Made by a program: the position numbers and the translations under genes
Shown here: positions 22,101 through 32,762 of the stretch, piece after piece
Layout of the letters: each line of letters begins with the position of its first letter
Numbering within the stretch: the first letter of the stretch is position 1
The notes under the pieces: generated by a model
Seen by the model: the letters and a program-made list of their open reading frames with translations, nothing else
The model's database searches: none
What the model was told of the DNA's origin: nothing
Origin: Gaeumannomyces sp. JS-464
Taxonomy: Eukaryota; Ascomycota; Sordariomycetes; Magnaporthales; Magnaporthaceae
Assembly: GCA_002197995.1 (NCBI GenBank)
Contig: NGZR01000003.1
Span: 5,022,001 to 5,086,000, forward strand
Length of the DNA stretch: 64,000 nucleotides
Reading direction: 5' to 3'

Positions 22101-24200
22101 ATAAATTGCTTGTATTTTAATGCTTAACTAAAGTTTAATATAATTAATTTAGTTATAAACCTTCGTGAAAATTTCCGTGCTAGTTTTGCTAATTGCAAAA
22201 ATCACCCAGCCAAAAGTAGTTGCCTTATTAATAACATAAACGGCGTAATTGTATCCGCCGTATAAAGTAAGCGAAATGGTTAATATATCCATATAAATAC
22301 GGCCCAAAAAGCGGGTAATGCGATGGAAGTAACGATTGCCGATAATTTAAATTGCTTTGCTTTCCAAACAGCCGTTACAGGTATGCTTTAATGCTTTAAA
22401 ATAGCTGATTTTAATGCTTGCAGCGCGGCAGGCCGTTATTACCGCCTTTTTGTTAATATGCATTAAACGCCGATGCATTATTACGTAAAGCACCGGGCGC
22501 TTTGTCGTGGTCGGTGCGTTAGCCTCCGTCGGTCGGTTTCCTCCGTTAGGTGCGTTGCTTAGGGCTATAAGGCCCGGGGGCGCGCTTGCGGGCACGTTAA
22601 CGTTGGCAATTAGTACGTTATTATTAATCTGGTAATTGCCCAACCACTTATCGTCGGGCGTTACGAAGTAATCGATTTAATCGTTTTTTAAACCTGCTTT
22701 GCGCATTTTACCAAGGCTAAAAAGGTTAAAAAAGGACTTAAGCGTAAAAATTGCCTATAAGGTAACTGTAGTAACGCCCGCTTTATTACGCTAATGCATT
22801 TCAACGGTGCCCTTTTTAACGAAAACTTGGGCGACGCTATTGGCCGTGGTAGCGTTATAAGGGACCTCGCGCTTTTTTAGCGAGGTAAACCATTTGCGAT
22901 CGTTAAAGTAGTGTTTAAACGAGCCGAAGTCGATTATTACGGCGTTACGGGCACTATTAATATTGCTTAAAGCGGTATTGGCCATATTGTATTGGCTAGC
23001 ACTGCCCCGATTAACCGGCACACTACCAGTATAATCAGCAACCTTCGGGTTGGCTATAGCCTCGTTGGCTGCTTATTGCTTCGCTGGAAGCGCCGCTCCG
23101 GATACTTGGCCTTTTAAGCCTCCTCGAACTTAAAGTGCAAAAGCCAGCAGTTGTTATCACCACTTTTGTAATGCTTTCCGCACTTATCGTAATAGGGAGC
23201 ACGCGAAACGATAGTGCAACCCTTTTTATTGCAAGGCTTCGGCTTTTCCCTCGGCTTTTAAGGTCTTTCCGGCTTTTTATTAGTGTTAGCTATAGCCTTC
23301 GACTCCGAGGCCTTTATAACCGCCGTATTTTTCGAGCACTTTCGAAATGAAATTAGCGGAAGTGCGGCGCTCGCTTTTACAACTCCCCAAAGTTATAACC
23401 ACCGCAAAAGGGTAAATGGCGCTAAGCCCGTTAACAAGGCTCCTTATAAGCATCCGATCCGGAATATTAATATTAGCCTAATCCAAAGCCTGTTTTATTT
23501 GTAACCAGCGGTCCGTATACTTTTTAACGTTACCGTTAAACTTTTCCACCGAGATTGTATAATGTTCGTTAATTAAGGCGTCGAAACGGCCGTTAACGGT
23601 AATTTTAATAGTGCTAACTACCTTATCCCAAAAAGCCTTTAAATCCTAATCCTCGTTTTTTTAAAGCGGTCCTAGCCGGCCTTTTCCAGGTTCGTAATTA
23701 CCTTTTCGATACTATTGCGGATGCAATACCATGTTAATGTCCTCCTAAAAGCCCATAATTGTACAGCTTCGTCGTTTTCCGCTTTAGCCGGTTTGGCCGG
23801 CGGGTTAGCAAATATAAAAAAAATATTGCGGGAAGCGGTTAAATGCACCCGGATGGTACGCTTCCATATTTCCAAGTTAAAAAGCCCTAGCAGGTCCGGG
23901 ACCTTTACTACGACTTCGCGGTATTCCGCCATTTCGGCGGCTTTGTTGGCTCTTTTAACGCGTACAAAAGCGTTGGATTGCAAGGAAAACAGTGCCTTTA
24001 AGCGCTGAAACGGTTATTATTATTGCTTTGTTATGGTTGCTAATCGGCGCCGAACGCGGCTTTGTTAATTGTCGTTTAACGGTTTTCTAACTGCTACGCT
24101 TCGCCCGTAATCCACGGCGGGAGAACGCAAGCAACGGGAAACAACTCGTGCACCGTTAATCTCTCCTAATTAGGCAAAGATATCGTTAACGGTAGCGCGA
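19160..24200 (-). pseudogene. gag-pol polyprotein of copia 1
   Basis: Minus-strand motifs in order: protease at about 22,800-23,020 (VIIDFGSFKH where copia proteases have D-S/T-G-A-S, then NDRKWFTSL and YNATTANSVAQVFVKKGTVE). Next is GAG_pre-integrase at about 22,350-22,460 (HRRLMHINKKAV.. then C-x2-C..ESKA), then the integrase region. RT has LLLYVDDFQIAARTV (about 20,200-20,240), retaining YVDD. RNase H runs at about 19,260-19,560. Gag lies at about 23,500-24,200. Frames are broken by scattered stops; damage is lighter than in the gypsy elements. Confidence 0.75.
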
Positions 24201-24212
24201 GGGCTTATAACC

Positions 24213-24382
24213 TAATAAAGGTGCGCGATAATAGGCACCCGAAGTGATTGGTGATTGTTTTTTAACTACTTTATTCGATCGCGGGCTAAAACGCGCGCAG
24301 GCCAAAATACCAGGGCCAATGCATAGGCCTAAAGCTGTGGGGCACCAGTTGCCACCCACGTAACTTTAAGCCACCTTTAACA
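24213..24382 (-). repeat. 5' LTR of copia 1
   Basis: 170 bp direct repeat of 18,980-19,149. On the minus strand it begins TGTTAAAGG. Confidence 0.85.
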
Positions 24383-25049
24383 ACCAGCTTTGCTTTGCCA
24401 CGGCCTTCCGATGTTGTAATAACTATAACGGCGGCGATTATGCCTATAAAAAAGCCGGTTTCGTCGAAATTGTAAATGTCGGCATTTAAAATGCCATATT
24501 TGGCTATAGTGTTCCGTACAAGGTCGAACTAGGCAAAAACGAGCTTGGGATTTTCGCATTTGGCCTTTTGGTAGTCGTATTTCGAATCCAGCGCGTGCCG
24601 AGTTCCGGGCGGCGTTTAACGAACCTCGCGACCCAGTTGGTCCCGATAATGCCCGCGTCGCGTTCGGCGAGCAATCGGTTGGCCATATTTTCAACACCAA
24701 AAGGCCGGGGAGGGAATGCGCGGGAATTCAGCTCGAAAATGTATTTAACAAGCGCTTCCTTTTCGGATTCCGTTAATTTCCGTAATTTGGGTATGGTGTC
24801 GCATCGAGCAAATTGGCCGTGTTTTCGACGCGATAAGGTCGCAAAAGCGATAAAGTAAATCTTAGCAGCGGCCGAAGATTTAGTTTTGGGTTAAATCTTA
24901 AAGCTTAAAGGCGAGGATTAATTTGGCTTTTTTATTTGGTTTTGCCATTTTTGTTAGTGGAGGAGTTGGTGGTGGGAGGAAACGCGTCGTATTATCGCGG
25001 TCGCGTGTTCCACTCGCTGGTGTGTTCCACTTACTGGTAAACCACGTTA

Positions 25050-26350
25050 TAGGATTAGTAACGAAAATAATTGGAATTTTAACAAAGCTGGTTTTTAAAT
25101 TAACGTATTTAAAAAAAAGCTTTATTTAATATTATATTAATATCGAAATTTAATTTTAAAGCGATTCGGATCGCCGATCGTTTGTAACGATTATCGAAAT
25201 TTGCTTAGCTTTCGGCATAACAATTTTTCCGTTCGTTATTATAATTAGCATAAATATTAGCGGGAAATACGTATATAACTTTTTCGAATTTAAAACGATA
25301 CTTTTTACGAGCGAAAGCGGTTAAATTAACGATATCGTTGCTTTTAAATAGTTAAATTATTTTTTACAAAGTATAAAACCGTTAACGCTTGCTAATTACC
25401 GCTTATTGCTAATTAATAATTACGAATTTTATTTTACCTTTCCCTTTTGGGAAAAATGCTAATAAGCGAAAATTATTCTTTTTTTTTACCTCCGCATATA
25501 ACGCACAAATTGCAACCTTTCGACGTCGGGATTTTCTTTGCTTTTAAACGCGCGTATTAAACGGATTTATTACGGCAAAGTAAGCTCGGCGCTTTCGATT
25601 ATAATCGCTTGGAATTCCTCGACGGTTTTAAAAATATACGCCGGCGCGCGTTTAAAATTAGCACGATAAAATCGGCGTGGTTAAAATGCGGGCTTTCGCC
25701 GTTTAACTTTTAAATTATGCTTAATAATTTCGAATATCCGTTAATTTTAGCCAAATTTAAAACGGTAATAACGGAAAAAGTAATATATTTTTAATACGAC
25801 CAAGCAAATTCGCCGGATTAAACGCCGAGGTTAATTTTATACTTTTTTTTAACAACGACGGCGAGCTTTTGCTTTTATTAAAAACGCTTTCGCCGGATTT
25901 ATTCGCTTTTAAATTGAAAAAAGCTAAAACTTTTTCGTTAAATTTATTAGCGATTATTCCGTACGAAGATTAGCTTAAAAAACGCTTGCATTTTTCCTTT
26001 TTTTCAAGCAAGCCGGTTTCGCTAACAATACTTTATGTTTTTTTAAAAATAAAAAAGGCTTTTTACGCGGCGATTTTTGCCGGCGCCCGGGTGATCGAAA
26101 AGCTCCGCCGGCGCGAAAAAGCGGAAGTTATACGAAAGTAACGAGCTTTTTTTAACCGCTTAATTACCAAAATAAAGCTTATTTCCGTTAGCGACGCGCG
26201 TTTTTAAGCAATTAATAACGAAAATAATCGCTTCGCTTTTAAACGACGAAAACGCCGGCGTTTGCGCGGTAACAATTTTAAAACGGAGTTAAAAATATTT
26301 AAGCATTGGTTACGGAAATACAAACGGCAAAAGGGCGAGCGTTTTAGGCA
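25050..26350 (+). pseudogene. pogo-like transposase, catalytic part
   Basis: The frame continues from 17,780. Seen are RSFVTIIEICLAFG (about 25,170-25,215), FTFPFWEKC (about 25,435), then CNLSTSGFSLL where relatives have QPLDVGVFSPLK (about 25,515-25,550). Next is LGAFDYNRLEFLDGFKNIRR followed by STIKSAWLKCGLSPFNF (about 25,585-25,710), a terminal block typical of pogo transposases. Many stops, and catalytic Asp codons are partly lost. Confidence 0.7.
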
Positions 26351-26985
26351 ATTGCGGGCGCGTTTGCCATTGCAAAAGGTAAAGCGCTAAAAATTACCGA
26401 TTTCGTCCGCTTTTAAAAAACCGCCTTATAAAACGAGGCCGAGCTTTTCAATAAATACTAGCAATAACGCCGAAAGCGCGACGATCGATTTTATATTTTG
26501 CAGGAAAAGGCTTTGCTTTTTGCCCGCTTGTAATTTAGCAAAGCGGAAAACGACGTTTTCCTTTTTTTAAATTAGCAGTTTACCGAGGAGCTTTTTTTTA
26601 CACGTTTTAAAGGCTTACTTAACAAAACGAGGGCACGGTCCGAAAGGTCCTGCAAGCTTATTAAAAGGATAAGTACGATGCAGATTAAGCTTTAAAAGTC
26701 TCTTTGCAAGGCAAATATATGCCAAAAAAGTACGAAGTATTATTTCCGAATTGCACAAATACAAAGGGAAGCGATACTTTTCCGTTAAAAATTGCTAATC
26801 GTTTTAATTAAAACGAAAAAGGACGATTTAATTGATTTAACTTTCGCTTAAATAGCTTCATTTTTTACGTATTTGCAATAATAAATGCATTGTTAGTTGC
26901 ATATCCGGAAGGTTGGCGGTGGAGCTAACCCCGGCTTAATGCAGTTGAGCGTTTTATGCAGAAAAACGGAAGTACATTAATTTCC
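26350..26985 (+). other. 3' part of the pogo-like element, no gene resolved
   Basis: About 600 bp between the transposase core and the right TIR. A charged tail (KALKITDFVRF..) may still be coding near 26,330-26,420; beyond that I see no convincing frame. Confidence 0.4.
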
Positions 26986-27117
26986 CGCTAATTTTCTATG
27001 GGGAAAAATGTCCTTAAAATCCGACAGATTGCCCGACCGCGCTGAACCCCGGAGGCCCGTTTCAGCGCGGATGCTTTTAATCCGCGCAAGTACCGGCCGG
27101 CACGGCCGATCAGGCCC

Positions 27118-27443
27118 TTAATCTTACTTATGCCAGCTCGGACTTTTACGCCGCTAGCCCCGCCGGTCCCGCTGGTTCCTTGCTGGTAAGGGCATCGACC
27201 ACCTACCTACCTAGGTACCCAATTGCCATACAACCTTGGAAAAGAACTTTGCTCCTGGGTTCACACCACCCAATTACTCCAGGAACTTTGGCCCATTTGT
27301 TGGAAACCTTCCTGATAACCCTTAACATTTGAAAACATCGGCCCAAATCCACGACGGTACGGCACAGCGGTCATTATTAGCAAGCGGCCACTTTTCGAAT
27401 TTATAGCGACCCCAAAGCTCACCGCCAAGGCGGGGTTGCCACC
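27118..27443 (+). promoter_or_regulatory. Upstream region of the NRAMP gene
   Basis: Non-RIPed DNA between the Harbinger right end (TSD TTA 27,118-27,120) and the NRAMP start. The only distinct signal is GCCACC directly before the ATG at 27,444, a good eukaryotic initiation context. No TATA-like or other element is clear. The transposon end lies only about 325 bp upstream of the start codon, so it may have displaced promoter sequence. Confidence 0.4.
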
Positions 27444-29626
27444 ATGTGCTCATGCCCCTCCAGGACCGACGAGCCCCTCGACGGCGACGGCTACAACCAG
27501 AACCCGCCGCAGCTGTCCGCGGACCTGACCACGAACCAGGACCTTAACGGCATCGCGAACTCGCGCGAGCTGCGTGGCGGCCGTGATTCGTGCTCCGCCA
27601 GCTGCCCGTCCCACGCGCTGCTTAAGGACGGCGTCGGCGTCGGCGTCGGCTTGGATCCTCCCCCGGGGAGCGGTCGCGATGGCGGGGTCGCCGCCAAGAT
27701 GGCCGACGACGCCTCGGCGGTCGTCGGCGGGAAGGGGATCGACCTCGGGCTGCCCGTCGCCATCACCGTCGACGGGCACACCCGCGCGGGTCTCCCCTCC
27801 CCCTCCCTCGGGCGACGGCAGCGTGCTCGCCACCCTACCCACTCGTTTGGAGCGCATCAAACGCTCGCTCATCACCTACGGGAGCTTTGTCGGTCCCGGC
27901 TTCATGATCGCAGTAGCATACAGTTAGCTGGCCCTTTTTCTTTCTTTTTTCTTGTATCCCCACCGCTCCTGGAAGCTTGGGGTGGGGCCGCCGACGGGTG
28001 GAAGCTACGGCATGCTGACACATCCGCAGTCGACCCTGGGAACTACGCCACCGATATCGCGGCTGGTGCGTTGTACCGTTTCAGGCTCTTGTTCATCGTC
28101 CTCCTCAGCAACCTCTTCGCCATATTCCTCCAAAGCCTGGCCATCAAGCTGGGGACTGTCACGGGTCTTGACCTGTCCTCGGCTTGCCGCGCCTTCCTCC
28201 CTCGCTGGCTTAACTACGTACTTTACGCCCTGGCTGAGGTCGCTATTATCGCAACCGACCTGGCCGAGGTGAGCTCCTGAAATCCCTGACTTCCTCTGGC
28301 TAGAAAAAGAAAAAAAAAAACATCAAATTTTTATTTAAAATTTAAAAATCGCTGGCGGCAAGATCGTCACAAGGCTGGAGACTGGAACTGATGTGTGGGT
28401 ACACCTAGGTTATTGGCACCGCCATCGCTCTCAATCTTCTTGTCCCGCAGCTCCCGCTCATTGCTGGGTGCGCCCTGTCCATCCTCGACGTCATGGTCAT
28501 CCTGTTCTTTTACAACCCCTCTGGAACAATGAGGGGCGTCAGGCTCTTCGAGCTCTTTGTTTCGCTCCTGGTCCTGGGAGTCGTGATCCTTTTTTTGCAT
28601 CCAACTCTCCTTGATCGAGAATACCAGCATCGGGGAGGTCTTTAAAGGTTATCTCCCTTCGGGTGCGATAATAGAGAAACAAGGGTGAGCGGAAGCGCCA
28701 TCCATACGCACCACTGATACCAGACAGCTAAACTGCAAAATCCAGCCTCTACCAATCATGTGGCATCCTGGGAGCCACCGTCATGCCCCACAGCTTGTTT
28801 CTCGGCTCGGGCATAGTCCAGCCACGGCTGAAGGACTATGACACCAAGCGATCCCTTCTCGCCGAGCCCCGCACGTCGGCATCCTCGCCGACGGACGGGG
28901 GACACGGCAAGGTCCACTACATCCGTCCCTGGCCGCAATCAAGCACTCGCTCAAGTACTCTATACTCGAGCTTGGCGTGTCCCTATTCACCTTTGCCTTA
29001 TTCGTAAATTCAGCCATCTTGATAGTGGCCGGGGCGTCGCTATACGAGAATCCGGACGCGTCCGACGCCGATATATTCGCCATTCACGCGCTGCTCTCGG
29101 GGAGCATCTCGCCGGCGGCGGGGACAATGTTCGCGCTTGCGCTGCTCCTGTCGGGTGTCTCGGCTGGCATCGTTTGCACCATCGCGGGCCAGATGGTCAG
29201 CGAGGGGGCGCTTGACTGGAAGATGAGGCCGTGGCTCCGCCGTCTCATTACGCGCCTCATCAGCATCACGCCCTCCATTGTCGTCGCCGCCGCCGTCGGC
29301 AGGCCCGGGCTGAACGCCGCCCTGACGGCCTCGCAGGTCGTCCTCAGCAGCGTCCTGCCATTCGTCACGGCCCCGCTGATCGTCTTCACTTGCCTCGACC
29401 GCTATATGACCATCTGGCCCGGCATGGCCCGGTCCCCAACGCCGAGGGGGAGGGTGAGGTGGGAATGTTCGCGCGACGCCGCCGCAGCGCCGCGGACTCC
29501 GAGCCCGAGGGCGTCGTCAGGATGGCGAACTCTTGGTGGGTCGCCATCGTCGCTGTGCTGGTTTGGCTCGTCATTACCGTTATGAATATCGCGAACCTGG
29601 TCCTGCTCGGCCTTGGGGAAGTCTGA
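27444..29626 (+). pseudogene. NRAMP-family (SMF-type) Mn/Fe transporter gene with several frame breaks
   Basis: NRAMP proteins are proton-coupled divalent-metal importers of the plasma membrane, endosome or vacuole. Four coding blocks join by GT-AG introns at 27,923-28,029, 28,269-28,408 and 28,685-28,745. TM1 has GPGFMIAVAY joined to IDPGNYATDI (the DPGN metal-binding motif). TM6 has GILGATVMPHSLFLGSG (the MPH motif). Helices follow to NIANLVLLGLGEV and TGA at 29,626. Start ATG 27,444 is in a good context. The frame is broken near 27,785-27,830, 28,588-28,594 (a T7 run; T6 would keep frame), 28,926-28,934 and 29,425-29,440. With intact splice sites and motifs, this is either a recent pseudogene or a gene with uncorrected indel errors. 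It shows no RIP. Confidence 0.8.
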
Positions 29627-30960
29627 GCTGACAGGGCCATTAGAACAAGGGCGACGGTGACCGGCCCTAGCTCGGCCATTATTGTGAACACGACAAGAGG
29701 CTTTTGTCGGCCATGGCGGGCAACGGAGGGCCGAACCGCAGAACTTTCCTCCTCGCACTCCTTCACTGATGAAAATTGAACAACACCTTAGGACGATTGA
29801 ATAGGAGAGAGCGACAGTAACAAAGAGAGAACACTCCTTTGGAAAGAACCAAAATGCTTTTTATAACTACTATATACGCTTATTCTCAGCTGAAACTAGA
29901 GTTCAGACGGCCATGTACGGGAGCAGTGGGCAGGGGGCGAGACAGACCTTGCCGATGGGAGAGGCTCTATAGGCAACCGAACACATATGCCCCTTAGCCA
30001 ACATCATTTCTTCAGATAGTTGAACTCAATACATACATTCGTTTTGGTCCCTACGCACCTGCAAGTGCCAGGCGATTATAGAACGGACTTCTTCCGAAGA
30101 TGGACTTGTGGATGTCAGACTACGCGTGACGGGCTACTCGCACTCCCCAGTGACCGATTGGACCTTTGCAGCGACGAGGAGGCCATAGGAGTCTGCTTTG
30201 GATCAGCCCGATGATCGTCACGGTGGACCGGGAAGGAGCTTCGCCAGTGGGCCAACAACAATGTCTTAGGCCGCAGTGCCATACGTGGGGCCTGCAAAAG
30301 CTCCATATAACCAATTGTAAAACAATAATACGGAAGCAGGCCATTTAGGACGTGTTAGTCGCCAGGGTAGTGTAGTTAGTTCGGCCTTCTTGTTCTGGGC
30401 GCCGTGCGTATGCACGAAATAAACGCAATAAGCCCCTGGACAGGGGGGTTAAGTACACGTATTCGTACGTCGTACGTCGTAAGCAAGCATTGCATGTACG
30501 GTCACTTACCATAGTCTATGGGCACACGTATATCCAGCAGGCCCCGTCTTTTTGTGCTTTAGTGAGGAGCTTTTTGCCGTCAACTTCAGTCTCGGGTGAG
30601 TTTGATTTGGGAAGACCCAAAGACAGGGAGTCGTTCGCCCAAGGGACCCAGTCTGGATTGTGACACGCCGAGGCCTGTGTACCGGGCCAGATGGCCGATA
30701 GGGAGCAGCTTTGAAGCAGGGAGTGCTGTGCTCCGGGCCCGGCGCTACTATTTGACAGGCCGGCAATAGTCCCTTCGTGGGACGGCGGCGTCGAAGCAGT
30801 CATAAGAGAGAAAGACGGTAGATTTATAAAGGTCCCCATGAGAGGGGACGCTCCGTGGGGTTACCTGTCTGTGCCGATCTATCTGTACGTATCAGCCGCT
30901 CCCTTTTTAAAAAATTGTAAGTGTCCTCACCAACGAATGTTCTCCTTGTCCTTTCCCTTT
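29627..30960. other. GC-rich intergenic region, no gene recognised
   Basis: Frames of up to about 125 codons exist on both strands, but none shows a family motif, splice pattern or consistent third-position bias that I can support. It may hold the NRAMP 3' UTR. A small CGTACGT tandem lies at about 30,465-30,480. Confidence 0.4.
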
Positions 30961-30968
30961 CCATTCTA

Positions 30969-31202
30969 GTCTACCTGCCCTTGCCTGCCCTGCCTTTTGT
31001 CCTGCCCCTTCCCCGCTTCAGCTCTTTGATCTCGGTCTGCATCGTCTTCATCGAGTTTTCCATCCTTCGCACTGTTTCCGTAAGGTCTCCTATTATCGCC
31101 ACTAACATCTCCGCAAGCAGTGGGTCCGCTACCAGTTTACCCTCCTAATTCTCTTCCTCCTTATTTATCTCCCGGACTCGAACTGGGGTTTTTAAATAAG
31201 GT
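30969..31202 (-). pseudogene. Coiled-coil ORF remnant at the island edge
   Basis: About 77 minus-strand codons with one internal TAG: VRVREINKEEEN, stop, then LVADPLLAEMLVAIIGDLTE, then RRMENSMKTMQTEIKELKRG, ending in a basic Arg/Gly/Lys tail and TAG. The heptad-like helix is clear. It resembles N-terminal pieces of repeated fungal transposon proteins, but I cannot name the family. It lies exactly where the TA-rich DNA begins, so it may be the cut-off end of another element. Confidence 0.35.
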
Positions 31203-32762
31203 TAAAGTTAAGTTATAAAAAGTAATATTTTTTAACGTTAAAAAAGCCGTACTTAATTATATTTAAAACGTTTTAATATTTTTTTCAAAAGTTATAAAAC
31301 TTTTATTTAATTAATAAAAACATAACGTGGTTTAGCAGTGCGTGGATCACTGCAGCGAGTGGATCACCGACACGCGTCCACGCGTCAATTAAACTTTACC
31401 CGCAAATATTTCCACAGCAAACAATGGCAAACATAAGCGACGAAAGCAGGGTTATCTTAGCCTTTCATGCCATTAATTCGGATTTAAAGTTAAACGTCCG
31501 AAATGCCGCTAAAATTTACGCGGTTAACTATTTAACCTTTGCCCGGCGCAAAAGCGGCTAACTTGCTCGACGCGACGCTATACTGAAATTACGGAAATTG
31601 ACAAAATCCGAAAAAGAGGCGCTTATCAAATACATACTTAAGCTGGATTTTCGCGCGTTTCCTTCCCGGCCTTTTGGTGTTAAAACTATAAGCCAACCGA
31701 CTGCTCGCCGAACGCGACGCGGGCACCGTCGGCAAATTTTAAGTCGAAAAGTTTATTAAACGCCGCTCGGAATTCGACATGCGCTGGATTCGAAAGTACG
31801 ACTACCAAAAGGCCAAATGCGAAAATCCCAAACTCGTTTTTGCGTAATTCGACTTTGTACGAAACATTATAGCCAAATATGGCATTTTAAATAACGACAT
31901 TTACAATTTCGATAAAACCGGCTTTTTATAAGTATAATCGCCGTTATTATAGTTATTATAACATTAAAAGGCCGTAGTAAAACAAAACTGGTTTAATTTA
32001 GCAACCGGAAATAAGCTACAATTATTTAAAAGGTTAACTATTACGGCTAAGCGACTTTTTTTTTTACTATCGTTAAAAAGCAATACCATTTAGCTAATTG
32101 GTATTCGGAAACCGACCTTTTACGCGATTGGGTTATTTTAACGAATTTTAAAAAGTGGATTACAAACGAGCTCGGTTTAAAATGGATTTAGCATTTCGAT
32201 AAACACATTATATCGCGCGCAAAAGGCATTTATCGTTTGTTAATACTGACGGTTACGAAAGCTATTATTCGACGGATTTAAGCTTTATTGCTAAAATATA
32301 ACATTATTACGCTTTGCATACCTTCGCATTCGTTTTATTTTTTTTAGCCATTTAACGTTAAATGTTTTAACCCGCTAAAAAAAGCGTACGGTTAATAAGT
32401 TGAAAACTTAATAAAGTTATACGTTAACCACGTAATTAAAATCGAATTTTTTTCGGCGTTTAAAACGGCATTTTTTAATTTTATAACCGAAAGAAATATT
32501 TAAAAAGGTTTTTAAAAAGCTGGTTTTGCTTTTTTTTAATCCGGATTCGGTTTTAAAAAAGCTGAATATAAAGTTACGAATTTTAACTTTTCCGAAAAAG
32601 CTTTTAAACGACGCCGAACTTTGGACTTTTAAAACGCTTTAAACAGTGAAAAACGCAATTTCGCAATCCGAATATATTAAAATTTAAATTTCTAATTACT
32701 AAAGCAGCTTTTTATTACTTATGCTATCGGTTGTAAACCAATTAACAAAAAAAGCTAAAGCA

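Larger units (their letters stand above)
18980..24382 (-). mobile_element. Ty1/copia retrotransposon 1 (5.4 kb, 170-bp LTRs)
   Basis: LTRs of equal length (170 bp) at 18,980-19,149 and 24,213-24,382. Target duplications are ACTAG (18,975-18,979) and ACCAG (24,383-24,387), differing by one transition. It is inserted in the Fot1-like transposase between its ..KLV and LVQPGNREW codons. Minus-strand order is protease, GAG_pre-integrase, integrase, RT, RNase H, the copia order. Stops occur throughout. Confidence 0.85.
17930..24960 (-). pseudogene. Fot1-like transposase A (split by copia)
   Basis: The N-terminal part lies at about 24,390-24,960 (ATG near 24,955): a CENP-B-type HTH region (MANRLLAERDAGIIGTNWV) and the first catalytic block IYNFDETGF. 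After the copia insertion the protein continues at 18,974 downward: LVQPGNREW, GWAIPPFIIV, a LMLDGHKSHHS block (second Asp) and PLNVRCF where active relatives have PLDV (third Asp now Asn). The C-terminus has a basic Lys/Arg-rich helix and a CCHC knuckle C-x2-C-x4-H-x4-C (17,930-17,971). Stops and frame breaks are few compared with other elements here, but it is not intact. Confidence 0.75.
17781..25047 (-). mobile_element. Fot1-like transposon A with nested copia element
   Basis: Inverted ends ACGTGGTTTACCAGTAARTG (left from 17,781, right ending 25,047) with TA on both sides (17,779-17,780; 25,048-25,049). The ends contain two copies of an AGYGAGTGGAACAC-type motif. Own length is about 1.9 kb once the copia element (18,980-24,382) is removed. 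It carries one minus-strand transposase gene of the pogo/Fot1 type, ending in a zinc knuckle. Confidence 0.85.
16876..27090 (+). mobile_element. pogo-like (Tc1/mariner superfamily) transposon with nested Fot1-like element
   Basis: Ends are inverted repeats starting CTTGCGCGGATTAAAAGCAT (left 16,876; right reads in reverse to 27,090), flanked by TA on both sides (16,874-16,875; 27,091-27,092). Similarity between arms extends about 100 bp. The right arm is less mutated than the left. Own sequence is 16,876-17,780 and 25,048-27,090, about 2.9 kb. It encodes a DDE transposase whose frame is split by the Fot1-like element at a TA. It is inserted close to the right end of the Harbinger element. Confidence 0.8.
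6700..27117 (+). mobile_element. PIF/Harbinger DNA transposon, split by later insertions
   Basis: The left end RGGCCTAATCGGCCGTGCC (from 6,700) matches the reverse complement of the right end (27,091-27,117), and both are flanked by TTA (6,697-6,699 and 27,118-27,120), the TWA-type target duplication of PIF/Harbinger elements. The own sequence is 6,700-8,229, 15,837-16,875 and 27,091-27,117, about 2.6 kb, a normal size for the family. It encodes a DDE_Tnp_4-type transposase (+) and, convergently, a Myb/SANT-like protein (-). A chromovirus (8,230-15,836) and a pogo-like element (16,876-27,090) are nested in it. The right TIR is nearly free of RIP changes while the left differs by G-to-A. Confidence 0.75.

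Noticed and set aside
1..27000. AT-rich composition as evidence for mitochondrial DNA
   Set aside because: Content is transposon families with RIP-type stops and LTR/TIR structure; CpG is common and no mitochondrial genes are present.
27450..27875. Minus-strand 141-codon frame over the NRAMP 5' exon
   Set aside because: Antisense of the NRAMP exon in GC-rich DNA; no motif of its own.
30465..30485. CGTACGT repeats as a regulatory array
   Set aside because: Too few and too short to distinguish from chance.
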